This document shows positions 26,481 to 35,919 of a DNA stretch of 64,000 nt, in pieces (the stretch's first letter is position 1; every line of letters begins with the position of its first letter). The notes below the pieces were generated by a model. That model was not told the origin of the DNA. It made no database searches and saw only the letters and a program-made list of their open reading frames with translations. A program made the position numbers and the translations under genes. This DNA is from JAHFUS01 sp035689115 (GTDB taxonomy: Bacteria; Actinomycetota; Acidimicrobiia; Acidimicrobiales; GCA-2861595): assembly GCA_035689115.1 (NCBI GenBank), contig DASSMA010000049.1:37345-101344 (forward strand). Direction: 5' to 3'.

Positions 26481-29051
26481 ATGGACGCCGAGTCGCTCCG
26501 CAAGACCTTCACGTCCTACTTCGTCGACCGGGGCCACACGCTCGTCCCGTCCCTCGGCCTGGTACCGCACCATCCACGTGCCCCGTTGTTCACCAATGCC
26601 GGGATGAACCAGTTCCTCCCGGTCTTCCTGGGCGAGGAGCCGCCCTCGTACCCGAGGGCGACGTCGGTGCAGAAGTGCGTGCGCATCATGGGCAAGCACG
26701 ACGACATCGACAACATCGGCATCAGCCGCCGGCACCTCACCTTCTTCGAGATGCTGGGCAACTTCAGCTTCGGCGACTACTTCAAGGAAGGGGCGATCCC
26801 CTTCGCCTGGGAGTTGGTCACCGAGGGCTTCGGGCTCGACCCCGAACGGCTGTGGGTCACCGTCCACCTCGAGGACGACGAGGCGGCCGCCATCTGGCAC
26901 GACGCCGTCGGCCTGCCCTACGAGCGCATCCAGCGCCTGGGCGCCGACAACTTCTGGGAGATGGGCGACACCGGCCCGTGCGGGCCGTGCTCGGAGATCT
27001 TCTACGACCGCGGCGAGGCCTACGGCGCCCCCGGCGGGCCGGCCGAGGGCGGGGACGAGCGGTTCGTGGAGTTCTGGAACCTCGTCTTCATGCAGTACGA
27101 CCGCCAGGGCGACGGCACCCTCGAGGACCTGCCCCGCCGCAACATCGACACCGGCCTCGGGTTCGAGCGCACGCTGGCCGTCCTCCAGGACGTCGACTCC
27201 GTGTTCGACACCGACGTGCTGGCGCCGCTGGTGCAGGCCGCCGCGCGGCTCACCGGCCACACCTACGGCGGCGATGCCCGGGTCGACGTGGCCCTGCGCA
27301 TCCTCGCCGACCACGCCCGGTCCATGTCGTTCCTCATCAGCGACGGCATCCGCCCGTCCAACGAGGGGCGCGGGTACGTCCTGCGCCGGATCATCCGCCG
27401 GGCCGTCCGCCAGGCCTTCCAGCTGGGCGTCGACCAGGCGGTCACGCCGGGCATGGTGCGGGCCACGGTCGACCTGATGGGCGGCGCCTACCCCGACCTG
27501 GTCCGCAACGCCGACACCATCGCCGAGGCGGTCGAGCGAGAGGAGGCGCGCTTCCGCGAGTCCCTGCGCACCGGCATGGCCGCCCTCGACGCGTCGCTCG
27601 AGGGGTCCACCGAGGTGCCCGGCGCGGTGGCCTTCAAGCTGCACGACACGTTCGGGTTCCCCATCGAGGTCACCCGGGAGATCGCCCGCGAGCGCGGGGC
27701 CACCGTCGACGAGGACGGCTTCCGGGCGTCCATGGAGGAGCAGCGGCGCCGGGCCCGCGAGAGCAGAGCCGCCCTCTCCTCGGAGGCGGCGGTGGCCCAC
27801 TACCGGGAGGTGCTCGACCGGTGCGGGCCCACCGAGTTCGTGGGCTACGCGAGCTACGAGTGCGCGGCCAAGGTGCTGGCCGTGCTGCCCGCCGCCGACG
27901 GCACGGTGGAGATCTTCCTCGACCGCACGCCGTTCTACGCCGAGAGCGGCGGCCAGGTGGGCGACATGGGCACCATCGTCACCGAGAGCGGGCGGGCCGA
28001 CGTGCTCGACACCACCGCGCCGCTGGCCGGGCTCCACCGCCACACGGCTCGCATCGTCGACGGCGAGGTGCACGAGGGCCAGGAGGCGGCGGCCACCGTC
28101 GACGCCGGGCGCCGCGACGCCATCCGCCGCAACCACACCGGCACTCACCTGCTGCACTGGGGCCTGCGCGACGCCCTCGGTGTGCACGTGCAGCAGCAGG
28201 GGTCGCTGGTCGCCCCCGACTACCTGCGCTTCGACTTCTCCAACCCCGGGCCCGTCGACGCCCGCAAGCTCCACCAGGTCGAGGACCTGGTGAACGAGCA
28301 GGTCCTGTCGAACGACCCCGTCCGCGTCTACGAGACCACCAAGGCCCACGCCGAGCAGCTGGGCGCCATCGCCTTCTTCGGCGACAAGTACGGCGAGCAC
28401 GTGCGCGTGGTCGAGGCGGGCACGCGGTCGATGGAGCTGTGCGGGGGTACGCACGTCGGTGCCCTGGGCATGATCGGACTGGTGAAGGTCCTCCACGAGA
28501 GCTCCATCGGGTCGAACCTCCGCCGCATCACCGCCGTCACCGGCACCAGCGCCCTCCAGCGGGTGCGGGAGGAGGAGCGGGCGCTGGCCCAGGCGGCCGA
28601 GCTGCTGCGGGCCGAGCCGGGCGAGCTGCCCAGTGCCGTCGAGCGGGTGCTCGAGCACCAAAAGTCGCTGGAGGCGGAGCTGAAGGCGCTGCGGGCGGCG
28701 GCGTCGGCCGGCGAGGCCGCCACCCTGGCCGCCGGGGCGGTGGCCGGCGTGGTGGTGGCCCGGCGCGACGGGCTCACCCCCGACCAGCTGCGCCAGCTGG
28801 CCCTGGCCGTGCGCAAGGCGGGCGCCATCCGGGCGGTGGCGTTGGGCGGGTCCCCCGACGGCGCCAAGGTCAGCCTGGTGGTGGCCGTCGACCCGGCGTC
28901 GGGCCTCGACGCGCCGGCCCTGGTGGGCGAGGCGGCCAAGCTCGTCGGCGGCGGTGGTGGCGGCAAGGGCGACGTGGCCCAGGCCGGCGGCCGGGACCCG
29001 TCCCGCATCGACGATGCCCTCGACGCTCTTCGCGCCCGACTCGGTACGTGA
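26481..29051 (+). CDS. alaS: Alanyl-tRNA synthetase
   Basis: 856 residues. It charges tRNA-Ala and edits misacylated Ser and Gly. The class II catalytic core begins MDAESLRKTFTSYFVDRGHT, with FTNAGMNQF and FFEMLGNFSFGDYFKE. The editing domain has the zinc-type motif NHTGTHLLHWGLRD, and the Cys-His pair occurs in ELCGGTHVGAL. The C-terminal coiled coil and glycine-rich GGGGGGKGDVAQAGG follow. A TAGGCT box at 26464-26469 is 11 bases upstream. Its stop overlaps the ruvX GTG. Confidence 0.97.
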   Translation: MDAESLRKTFTSYFVDRGHTLVPSLGLVPHHPRAPLFTNAGMNQFLPVFLGEEPPSYPRATSVQKCVRIMGKHDDIDNIGISRRHLTFFEMLGNFSFGDYFKEGAIPFAWELVTEGFGLDPERLWVTVHLEDDEAAAIWHDAVGLPYERIQRLGADNFWEMGDTGPCGPCSEIFYDRGEAYGAPGGPAEGGDERFVEFWNLVFMQYDRQGDGTLEDLPRRNIDTGLGFERTLAVLQDVDSVFDTDVLAPLVQAAARLTGHTYGGDARVDVALRILADHARSMSFLISDGIRPSNEGRGYVLRRIIRRAVRQAFQLGVDQAVTPGMVRATVDLMGGAYPDLVRNADTIAEAVEREEARFRESLRTGMAALDASLEGSTEVPGAVAFKLHDTFGFPIEVTREIARERGATVDEDGFRASMEEQRRRARESRAALSSEAAVAHYREVLDRCGPTEFVGYASYECAAKVLAVLPAADGTVEIFLDRTPFYAESGGQVGDMGTIVTESGRADVLDTTAPLAGLHRHTARIVDGEVHEGQEAAATVDAGRRDAIRRNHTGTHLLHWGLRDALGVHVQQQGSLVAPDYLRFDFSNPGPVDARKLHQVEDLVNEQVLSNDPVRVYETTKAHAEQLGAIAFFGDKYGEHVRVVEAGTRSMELCGGTHVGALGMIGLVKVLHESSIGSNLRRITAVTGTSALQRVREEERALAQAAELLRAEPGELPSAVERVLEHQKSLEAELKALRAAASAGEAATLAAGAVAGVVVARRDGLTPDQLRQLALAVRKAGAIRAVALGGSPDGAKVSLVVAVDPASGLDAPALVGEAAKLVGGGGGGKGDVAQAGGRDPSRIDDALDALRARLGT

Positions 29052-29461
29052 GGGTGGTCGGCGTCGACCTCGGCACGAAGCGGATCGGTGTGGCGGTGAG
29101 CGACCCCACCGGCACGCTGGCCTCGCCCCACTCGGTGCTCGAGCGCAGCGGCGACCAGAGCGCCGACCACCGCCGGCTGGCCGACCTGGTGGCCGAGGTC
29201 GCCGCCGAGCGGGTGGTGGTCGGCCTGCCCCTGTCGCTCGACGGCCGCATGGGCCCGGCGGCCGAGGCGACCGCCGCCGAGGCGGAGGCGCTGGCGGCGG
29301 TGGTGGGCGTCCCCGTCGAGACGTGCGACGAGCGGCTCACCACGGTGTCCGCCCAGCAGGCGCTGCGGGCCGGCGGCACGCCCGGCCGACGCCAGCGGGC
29401 GGTGATCGACAAGGTGGCGGCCGCCGTGCTGCTCCAGTCGTGGCTGGACGCGAACCGATGA
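29048..29461 (+). CDS. ruvX: RuvX/YqgF family pre-16S rRNA nuclease
   Basis: 137 residues with a GTG start overlapping the alaS stop. The RNase H-like fold begins MRVVGVDLGTKRIGVAVSDP with its catalytic Asp, then RVVVGLPLSLDG and the second acidic motif VETCDERLTT, and ends with AVIDKVAAAVLLQSWLD carrying the last Asp. Members process the 5' end of 16S rRNA or cut Holliday-like structures. The alaS-ruvX-mltG-aroE order is conserved in actinobacteria. Confidence 0.94.
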   Translation: MRVVGVDLGTKRIGVAVSDPTGTLASPHSVLERSGDQSADHRRLADLVAEVAAERVVVGLPLSLDGRMGPAAEATAAEAEALAAVVGVPVETCDERLTTVSAQQALRAGGTPGRRQRAVIDKVAAAVLLQSWLDANR

Positions 29462-29480
29462 AGCGGAGAGGAGACAGCGG

Positions 29481-30548
29481 GTGAGCGACTTCGAGCCGAT
29501 GCCGGCCCGGCCCGGCCGCTGGGGCCGGCGGCTGCTGGTCGCCTTCCTCGTGGTCGTGGTGCTCGCCGCGGTGGCGGGGGGCGCCGGCTTCGCCTACTGG
29601 CGCAGCCAGGTCGACCCGGGCGGCTCGGCCGGCGCCAAGGTCACCATGGAGATCCCCAAGGGCTCGTCAGTGGCCCGCATCGCCAGCCTGCTGGCCGACA
29701 AGGAGGTCGTGGGCAACGCCCGCAACTTCCGGCTCTACGTGCGGCTGAAGGGCGCCGGGCCGTTCCAGGCGGGCTCCTACACCTTCCGCAAGCACTCCGG
29801 CTACGACGACGTCCTCGCCACCCTCCACAAGGGCCCCGTCCTCAGCTACCAGAAGCTCACGGTGCCCGAGGGCCTCACCATCAAGCAGGTGGCCGACCTG
29901 GTGGGGAAGATGCCGGGCCGCTCGGCCGAGAAGTTCCTGGCCGCCGCCTCCGACGGCACCGTCCGGTCGCGCTACCAGCCGGCGGGCAGCACCAACCTCG
30001 AGGGCTTGCTCTTCCCCGACACGTACAACTTCGAGGCCAAGGACGACGAGCACGCCATCCTCCAGCGGATGGTGACCGCCTTCGACGCCGCCGCCGCCGA
30101 CGCCGGCCTCGACGACGTCGCCCAGGGCGGCGTGGTCGATCCCTACCAGGCGGTGATCGTGGCCTCGATGATCGAGCGGGAGGCCAAGGTGCCCGAGGAC
30201 CGGGGGATGATCTCCCGGGTCATCTACAACCGTCTCCAGAAGAAGATGCCCCTCCAGGTCGACGCCACTGTCATCTACGCCCTCGGCCGCACCGGCGAGA
30301 AGGGCCTGCGGGTGCTCAACAAGGACCTGGAGGTCGATTCGCCCTACAACACCTACAAGGTGGCGGGCCTGCCGCCGGCGCCGATCGCCTCGCCCGGCCG
30401 GTCGTCCCTGCGGGCAGCCGTGGTGCCCACGCCGGGGGACTGGCTCTACTACGTGGTGGTCGACGCCCAGGGCCACCACGCCTTCGCCACCACCCTCGCC
30501 GAGCACAACCGCAACATCGCCACCGCCCAGGCGGCCGGGGTCCGCTGA
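29481..30548 (+). CDS. mltG: Endolytic murein transglycosylase MltG
   Basis: 355 residues with a GTG start; GGAGAGGAG lies about 8 bases upstream. A single membrane helix (about 18-40) is followed by a LysM-like region VTMEIPKGSSVARIASLLAD and the YceG domain. The catalytic glutamate is Glu232 in VASMIEREAKVPEDRG, with VIYNRLQKKMPLQVDATVIY and SPYNTYKVAGLPPAPIASPG. MltG cuts nascent glycan strands and so sets peptidoglycan chain length. Confidence 0.95.
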   Translation: MSDFEPMPARPGRWGRRLLVAFLVVVVLAAVAGGAGFAYWRSQVDPGGSAGAKVTMEIPKGSSVARIASLLADKEVVGNARNFRLYVRLKGAGPFQAGSYTFRKHSGYDDVLATLHKGPVLSYQKLTVPEGLTIKQVADLVGKMPGRSAEKFLAAASDGTVRSRYQPAGSTNLEGLLFPDTYNFEAKDDEHAILQRMVTAFDAAAADAGLDDVAQGGVVDPYQAVIVASMIEREAKVPEDRGMISRVIYNRLQKKMPLQVDATVIYALGRTGEKGLRVLNKDLEVDSPYNTYKVAGLPPAPIASPGRSSLRAAVVPTPGDWLYYVVVDAQGHHAFATTLAEHNRNIATAQAAGVR

Positions 30549-30670
30549 GTTGGCTCGGCGCCACGGCGACGCCGGAAGGGCCTCGGCGGGTGCAAGGAGC
30601 CGCCATCCATGGCGGCGGGCTGCGGCCTGACCACGAGATGCGCGGTCGCCGACTTGGGGCGCCCTGGCCT

Positions 30671-31492
30671 GTGGCCGCCACCCGGGTGGCCGCGGTGATC
30701 GGGCATCCGGTGACCCACTCGCTCTCGCCGGTCCTGCACAACGCGGCGTTCGCGGCGTGTGGGCTGGATTGGGCGTACCTGGCGTTCGACGTGGCGCCGG
30801 GGGCCGCCGGGGCCGCCCTGGAGGGCATGCGGGCGCTCGGCATCGACGGCCTGTCGGTCACCACGCCCCACAAGGACGACGTGGCCCGCCTGGTGGACCG
30901 GCTGTCGCCCACCGCCGAGCGCCTGAAGGCCGTCAACACCGTGGTGCGCCTGGGCGACGAGCTGGTGGGGGAGAGCACCGACGGCCAGGGCCTCGTCGAC
31001 GCCGTGCGCGTGGACCACGGCTTCGACCCCGCCGGCCGCCGCTGCGTGGTGCGGGGCTCCGGCGGCGCCGCCCGGGCGGTGGTGCTGGCCCTCGCCGAGG
31101 CCGGCGCCGAGGTTGTGGTGGTGCCCGGGCGCTCGGCCGCCAACGCCGAGGCGGCGGTGGCCCTGGCGGGGGCAGCCGGGCGGCTCGGGGCACCGGAGGA
31201 GGCGGCGGGCGCCGACCTGGTGGTGAACGCCACCACGCTGGGCCGGCCCGCCGGCCCCGCCGACCTGCCCTTCGACCCCGAGAGGCTGGGGCCGGGCCAG
31301 CTGGTGGTCGACATCGTCTACCCCGTCACCCCCTTCGTCCTGGCCGCCCGGGAGCGGGGCGCAGCGGCGGTCGACGGCCTGGGCATGCTCCTGCATCAGG
31401 CGGCCGGCGCCTTCCGGCTGTGGACCGGCCACGCCGCCCCCCTGGAGGCGATGTCGGCGGCCGTTGTGGGAGCCCTAACCCAGGGCGACTGA
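30671..31492 (+). CDS. aroE: Shikimate dehydrogenase
   Basis: 273 residues from the GTG at 30671, which gives the usual length and starts just before the first strand TRVAAVIGHPVTHSLSP. A GTG at 30590 would add 27 residues of unusual composition. It reduces 3-dehydroshikimate with NADPH. The SLSP shikimate motif, the catalytic Lys in SVTTPHKDD, Asn/Thr in LKAVNTVV and Asp in GESTDGQG are present; the Rossmann loop reads VVRGSGGAARAVVLAL with Arg where Gly or Ala is common. aroK, aroB and aroQ lie 15 kb away, beyond the pilus locus. Confidence 0.92.
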   Translation: MAATRVAAVIGHPVTHSLSPVLHNAAFAACGLDWAYLAFDVAPGAAGAALEGMRALGIDGLSVTTPHKDDVARLVDRLSPTAERLKAVNTVVRLGDELVGESTDGQGLVDAVRVDHGFDPAGRRCVVRGSGGAARAVVLALAEAGAEVVVVPGRSAANAEAAVALAGAAGRLGAPEEAAGADLVVNATTLGRPAGPADLPFDPERLGPGQLVVDIVYPVTPFVLAARERGAAAVDGLGMLLHQAAGAFRLWTGHAAPLEAMSAAVVGALTQGD

Positions 31493-31517
31493 AGTCGCGG
31501 CATTCGGGTGCCGATAC
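31490..31517 (+). promoter_or_regulatory. Possible sigma-28-like promoter for the pilus locus
   Basis: TGAAGTCG, 12 bases, then GCCGATAC. This agrees at 5 of 8 and 7 of 8 positions with the FliA/WhiG-type consensus TAAAGTTT and GCCGATAA. It lies 34 bases before the GTG of the DUF4388 gene. CGATA-type boxes also precede pilT and the first minor pilin gene. Assignment is tentative. Confidence 0.35.
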
Positions 31518-31551
31518 AACCTCGGTCCCACAGAGTCGGTCGGAGGTCGAG

Positions 31552-32538
31552 GTGTCGCTGCAGGGAACGCTGGAGACGATCCCGCTCCCGGACGTGCTGG
31601 CCTTGTTGGCCGCCACGAAGAAGACGGGTGAATTGCGGGTAAGCGGTGCGCGCGGTGACGGGCGCCTGTGGTTCGACGCCGGGCTGGTGGTCGCCGCCGA
31701 CGTCCCCCGGGCCACGTCGGCGGTGGAGGCGGTCTTCGAGCTGCTCCGCCACAGCTCCGGGACCTTCATCTTCGGAGACGGGTCGCCCAACGGCAAGCGG
31801 GGCGACCCCAAGGCGGTGGACGTGCTGGTGGGCGAGGCCCAGCAGCGCCTCCGCTCCTGGCAGGCCATCGAGGCGGTGGTCCCGTCGACCACCTGCACCG
31901 TCCGCCTGAACCCCGACCTCGGCAAGGACGAGGTGACGATCTCCCGCCAGCAGTGGACGGAGCTCGTCGCCGTGGCCGCCAGCTCGGACGTGAGCGGCGT
32001 GATGAAGGCCCTCGGGCTCGGTGAATTCGACGGCAGCCGCACGGTGAAGGACCTGGTGGACGCCGGGTTGGCGCAGGTCGGCAAGCCGGCCGCCCAGCCC
32101 CGGCCGGCGCCCGAGCCTCCGGCCGCTCCCCGCGCCGAGCGCCCGGCCGAGGCCCGCGCGCCGCGCCCGGCACCGGCCGCGCCGAGCCCTGCGCCCGCCC
32201 CGCCCGCCCGCCCGGCCCCCGCCCGCCCGGCGCCGGCCGCCGCCGCGCCGGCCGAGGAGGCGCCCCTGCCGGCCCGTCGTCCGGGCCCCGGCGCCCCCCG
32301 CGCCGCCGCCAAGCCGGCCGACCACGAGGGTGACGACGAGCTCGTCCAGCAGCTGGCCTCGCTGCACAAGGGCGGCGCAGCGAAGGCCGCTCCGGCGGCG
32401 CCGGCGGCCAAGCCGGCCACGGAGGCGGCCGCCCCGGCGGCCGAGGCCCCTGCGGGCGACCCCGACGCCGAGGCGAACGGCGACGAACCGCTCAACCGCG
32501 GCATGCTCCTCAAGTTCCTGTCGTCCGTCCGGCCGTAG
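31552..32538 (+). CDS. DUF4388 (PATAN-type) protein with low-complexity tail
   Basis: 328 residues from a GTG with GGAGG 5 bases upstream. The N-terminal DUF4388 domain is clear: SLQGTLETIPLPDVLALLAA, TKKTGELRVSG, then LWFDAGLVVAADV. A helical domain follows to about residue 180. Residues 185-310 are almost all Ala, Pro, Glu and Arg, a disordered linker, and the end is the short motif LNRGMLLKFLSSVRP. DUF4388 proteins occur beside type IV pilus and signalling genes, probably as protein-interaction modules. It opens the pilus locus. Confidence 0.8.
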   Translation: MSLQGTLETIPLPDVLALLAATKKTGELRVSGARGDGRLWFDAGLVVAADVPRATSAVEAVFELLRHSSGTFIFGDGSPNGKRGDPKAVDVLVGEAQQRLRSWQAIEAVVPSTTCTVRLNPDLGKDEVTISRQQWTELVAVAASSDVSGVMKALGLGEFDGSRTVKDLVDAGLAQVGKPAAQPRPAPEPPAAPRAERPAEARAPRPAPAAPSPAPAPPARPAPARPAPAAAAPAEEAPLPARRPGPGAPRAAAKPADHEGDDELVQQLASLHKGGAAKAAPAAPAAKPATEAAAPAAEAPAGDPDAEANGDEPLNRGMLLKFLSSVRP

Positions 32539-32598
32539 CGGCCGGTCCGGCCGTTCCCTCCGAGGACCCTGCGTGGTCCCCCGGCAGAGGCCGGCACC

Positions 32599-34299
32599 AT
32601 GACCATTGACCGGACCACCATCCGTTCCGACGGGAACCGCCTGGGCGCGCTGCTCGTCCAGGCCAACCTGCTCACCCAGGCGCAGCTCGACCGCGCCCTG
32701 GCCGAGCACGCCCAGACCCAGCGGTCGCTCGGGCGCATCCTCATCGACGACGGGCTGGTCACCGAGGGCGACCTGGTCGCCATGCTGTCCCGGCAGATCG
32801 GGCTGGACTTCGTCGACCTGGCCGACATCCAGATCGACCCGAGCGCCGCCGGCCTCATCAGCGCCGCCCTCGCCCGGCGGTACCAGGCCTTCCCCATCGG
32901 CTGGGACGAGAGCCGCCTGGTGCTCGCCATGGCGGATCCCTCCAACGTCTTCGCCATCGACGACATCCGCACCATCACCAAGCGCGAGCTGAAGGTGGTG
33001 GTGAGCACCCGGGCGGCGATCCTCGACGCGATCGACAAGTACTTCCGCATGGACGGCGAGGCGGAGTCGATCTCCGCCCAGGCCGCCAGCGAGAGCCAGG
33101 CCGAAGAGGACCTCGCCAGCATCAAGGAGGTCGTCGAGGACGCCCCCATCGTCAAGCTGGTGAACATGATCATCAGCCAGGCGGTCAGCGACCGGGCGTC
33201 CGACATCCACATCGAGCCGACCGAGCGCGATCTCCGTGTCCGTTACCGCATCGACGGCGTCCTCCACGAGGTGATGCGGCCGCCGAAGAGCATCCAGTCC
33301 GGCGTGATCTCGAGGCTCAAGATCATGGCCGACATCAACATCGCCGAGCGGCGGATCCCCCAGGACGGCCGGGTCAACGTGACCCTGGGCGGCAAGGCGA
33401 TCGATCTCCGGGTGGCCACGCTGCCCACCGTCTACGGCGAGAAGATCGTCATGCGCATCCTCGACAAGTCGACCGCCCTGCTCAAGCTGGGCGACCTCGG
33501 CTTCCTCGTGCCCTCGATGGAGTCCTACGCGCTGTCGTACCGCAAGCCGTACGGGACCATCCTCGTCACCGGACCGACCGGATCGGGGAAGTCGACCACG
33601 CTCTACGCCACGCTCAACATCCTGAACGAGGACACCAAGAACATCATCACCGTGGAGGACCCGGTGGAATACCGGCTTCCCGGCATCAACCAGGTCCAGG
33701 TCAACAACAAGGCGGGCATGACCTTCGCCGCCGCCCTCCGGTCGATCCTGCGGTCGGACCCGGACATCGTCCTGGTCGGCGAGATCCGCGACAAGGAGAC
33801 GGCGACCATCGCCATCGAGGCCGCCCTCACCGGTCACCTCGTCCTCTCGACGCTGCACACCAACGACGCCGCCACCACGCCCACCCGCCTCATCGAGATG
33901 GGCGTCGAGCCGTTCCTGGTGGCGAGCGCCCTCGACTGCATCGTCGCCCAGCGCCTGGCCCGCCGCCTGTGCGAGAAGTGCTCGGAGCCCTACAAGGCCA
34001 CTTCCGCCGAGCTCGTCCAGCTGGGCTGGGAGGTCGAGGTCGGCGAGGGGCCGGTGGAGCTGCGCCGGCCGGTGGGATGCTCCTACTGCGGGAACACCGG
34101 CTACCGGGGCCGCTTCGCCCTCCACGAGGTGCTCACCGTGACGGAGGACATCGAGCGCCTGATCGTGGACCGCGAGCACTCCGAGGACATCAAGAAGGTC
34201 GCCGTCTCGCAGGGCATGCTCACCCTCCGCCAGGCCGGGCTGGTCCACGTCGCGCAGGGCACGACATCGATCGAGGAGATCCTCAGGGTCGTCGCCTGA
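32599..34299 (+). CDS. pilB: Type IV pilus assembly ATPase PilB
   Basis: 566 residues. PilB hexamers power pilin extrusion. An N-terminal MshEN-type domain (RLGALLVQANLLTQAQLDRA, then SLGRILIDDGLVTEGDLVAM) comes before the ATPase core: ASDIHIEPTERDLRVRYRID, Walker A GPTGSGKSTT at about 326-335, the Asp box ITVEDPVEYR, Walker B DIVLVGEIRD and the His box STLHTNDAATT. Zinc ligands are Cys458/461 and Cys494/497. MshEN domains of this form can bind c-di-GMP, which fits the riboswitch in the same locus. Confidence 0.96.
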   Translation: MTIDRTTIRSDGNRLGALLVQANLLTQAQLDRALAEHAQTQRSLGRILIDDGLVTEGDLVAMLSRQIGLDFVDLADIQIDPSAAGLISAALARRYQAFPIGWDESRLVLAMADPSNVFAIDDIRTITKRELKVVVSTRAAILDAIDKYFRMDGEAESISAQAASESQAEEDLASIKEVVEDAPIVKLVNMIISQAVSDRASDIHIEPTERDLRVRYRIDGVLHEVMRPPKSIQSGVISRLKIMADINIAERRIPQDGRVNVTLGGKAIDLRVATLPTVYGEKIVMRILDKSTALLKLGDLGFLVPSMESYALSYRKPYGTILVTGPTGSGKSTTLYATLNILNEDTKNIITVEDPVEYRLPGINQVQVNNKAGMTFAAALRSILRSDPDIVLVGEIRDKETATIAIEAALTGHLVLSTLHTNDAATTPTRLIEMGVEPFLVASALDCIVAQRLARRLCEKCSEPYKATSAELVQLGWEVEVGEGPVELRRPVGCSYCGNTGYRGRFALHEVLTVTEDIERLIVDREHSEDIKKVAVSQGMLTLRQAGLVHVAQGTTSIEEILRVVA

Positions 34300-34302
34300 C
34301 CG

Positions 34303-34310
34303 GCCGATAT
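34303..34310 (+). promoter_or_regulatory. GCCGATAT box before pilT
   Basis: GCCGATAT ends 8 bases before the pilT ATG, where no ribosome-binding sequence exists. The first minor pilin gene has TTCGATAT at the same 8-base distance. A locus-specific leaderless promoter is possible. Confidence 0.35.
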
Positions 34311-34318
34311 CTGCTCCT

Positions 34319-35908
34319 ATGCAGCCCGCATCGCGCCGTCTGGGCGAGTTCCTGATCAGCCGCAAGGTGCTCGCGAGGGACCAGTTCGAAGAGCTCATTC
34401 TCCGTGAGCAGAACGAGGGCGTCCCGCTGTCCAAGCTCCTCCTGGCCGAGGGCATCGTCGCCGAGAAGGACCTGGTCGCCGCCGTCGCGTCCCAGGTGGG
34501 GATCCCCTTCATCGACTTCGACCAGGCCGCCGTCAACCCGGCCCTGGACCGCCTGGTGCCCGCCGAACTGGCCCGCCGCCACCTCGCCGTGGCCGTGGAC
34601 TTCCAGGGGAGCGACCTGGTGGTCGCCATGGCGGACCCGAGCGACCAGGAGGTCGTCAGCGAGATCGAGCGCGTCACGGCCTGGACCGTGCGCCCGGCGA
34701 TCGCGGTGCGCTCCGAGCTCGGCCGGGTCGTCTCGGCCATGTACGGGAGCGACGACTTCGAGGGGCCGTCTGGTGAGGGGGAGGGCGCCGTCCCGATCGA
34801 GCTGGCGCATACCACCGGCCCGGTCGTCGACGGCGTGCAGCACGAGCTTCACGTGAACGACCTGCTGGAGCGGGTCGTCGACCTGGGCGGTTCCGACCTG
34901 CACATCACGGCCGGCATCCACCCTGTGGTCCGCGTGCACGGCGACCTCACGCCGCTGACCGAGTTCCCCGTGATGACGGCCTCGGAGATCCGGCGCATGA
35001 TCTACGCCATCCTCACCCAGAAGCAGCGGGAGCGCTTCGAGAACGACCTGGAGCTCGACACCTCGCACTCGGTGCCCAACCTGGGCCGCTTCCGTGTGAA
35101 CGTGTTCCTCCAGCGGGACTCCGTGGGCAGCGTCATGCGAGTCATCCCGCACGAGGTCGTGCCCTTCGACCGCCTCGGCCTGCCCCCGACGGTCCTCCAG
35201 TTCGCCCACCTGCCGCGCGGCCTGGTGCTGGTGACGGGACCGACCGGGTCCGGCAAGTCCACCACGCTGGCGTCGCTCGTCGACGTCGTGAACGCCGGCA
35301 AGCCGTGCCACATCATGACGGTCGAGGACCCGATCGAGTTCCTCCACCACCACAAGCGGGCGGTGATCAACCAGCGCGAGGTCGGCGAGGACACCTACTC
35401 CTTCGCCGCCGCCCTGAAGCACGTCCTGCGCCAGGACCCCGACGTCATCCTCGTGGGTGAGATGCGCGACCTCGAGACGATCTCCACCGCCCTCACGGCG
35501 GCCGAGACGGGCCACCTGGTGTTCGCCACGCTGCACACCCAGGACGCACCCCAGTCGGTCGACCGTGTGATCGACGTGTTCCCGTCGCACCAGCAGCAGC
35601 AGGTGCGCACCCAGCTGGCGGCTGCCCTCCAGGGCATCGTCACCCAGCAGCTGATCCCGACCCGCGACGGCCGTGGCCGGGCCGTCGCCGCTGAGGTCCT
35701 CGTGGCCACCCCCGCCGTGCGCAACCTCATCCGAGAGGGCAAGGTCCACCAGATCTATTCGGCGATGCAGGCCGGCGGGCAGTTCGGCATGCAGACGATG
35801 GACATGTCGCTCGCGTCGCTCGTGAAGCAGGGCAGGGTCGCCCGCGAGGTCGCCGTCGAGCGGTGCGCCAACGAGCAGGACTTCTCCCGCCTCCTCGGCG
35901 GATTCTAA
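34319..35908 (+). CDS. pilT: Twitching ATPase PilT with N-terminal MshEN-like domain
   Basis: 529 residues, about 170 more than a usual PilT. Residues 1-150 form an MshEN/GspE-N-like domain: RRLGEFLISRKVLARDQFEE, then LSKLLLAEGIVAEKDLVAAV, which lacks the second RLG. A short acidic linker precedes the PilT core (from about 178): LHVNDLLERVVDLGGSDLHI, Walker A GPTGSGKSTT near 308, VEDPIEFLHHHKRAVINQRE, Walker B DVILVGEMRD, TLHTQDAPQSVDRVIDVFP and the PilT signature AVRNLIREGKVHQI. It retracts pili. The extra domain is normally seen on PilB-type ATPases. Confidence 0.93.
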   Translation: MQPASRRLGEFLISRKVLARDQFEELILREQNEGVPLSKLLLAEGIVAEKDLVAAVASQVGIPFIDFDQAAVNPALDRLVPAELARRHLAVAVDFQGSDLVVAMADPSDQEVVSEIERVTAWTVRPAIAVRSELGRVVSAMYGSDDFEGPSGEGEGAVPIELAHTTGPVVDGVQHELHVNDLLERVVDLGGSDLHITAGIHPVVRVHGDLTPLTEFPVMTASEIRRMIYAILTQKQRERFENDLELDTSHSVPNLGRFRVNVFLQRDSVGSVMRVIPHEVVPFDRLGLPPTVLQFAHLPRGLVLVTGPTGSGKSTTLASLVDVVNAGKPCHIMTVEDPIEFLHHHKRAVINQREVGEDTYSFAAALKHVLRQDPDVILVGEMRDLETISTALTAAETGHLVFATLHTQDAPQSVDRVIDVFPSHQQQQVRTQLAAALQGIVTQQLIPTRDGRGRAVAAEVLVATPAVRNLIREGKVHQIYSAMQAGGQFGMQTMDMSLASLVKQGRVAREVAVERCANEQDFSRLLGGF

Positions 35909-35919
35909 AGGAGAACGCA

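Noticed and set aside
30609..30698. A 29-codon frame with a good ribosome site (AAGGAG) whose TGA overlaps a GTG at 30695 in the aroE frame
   Set aside because: Starting aroE at 30695 would remove the first beta-strand of the enzyme (TRVAAV), so coupling at that GTG is unlikely. The short frame may be chance, though the ribosome site is notable.
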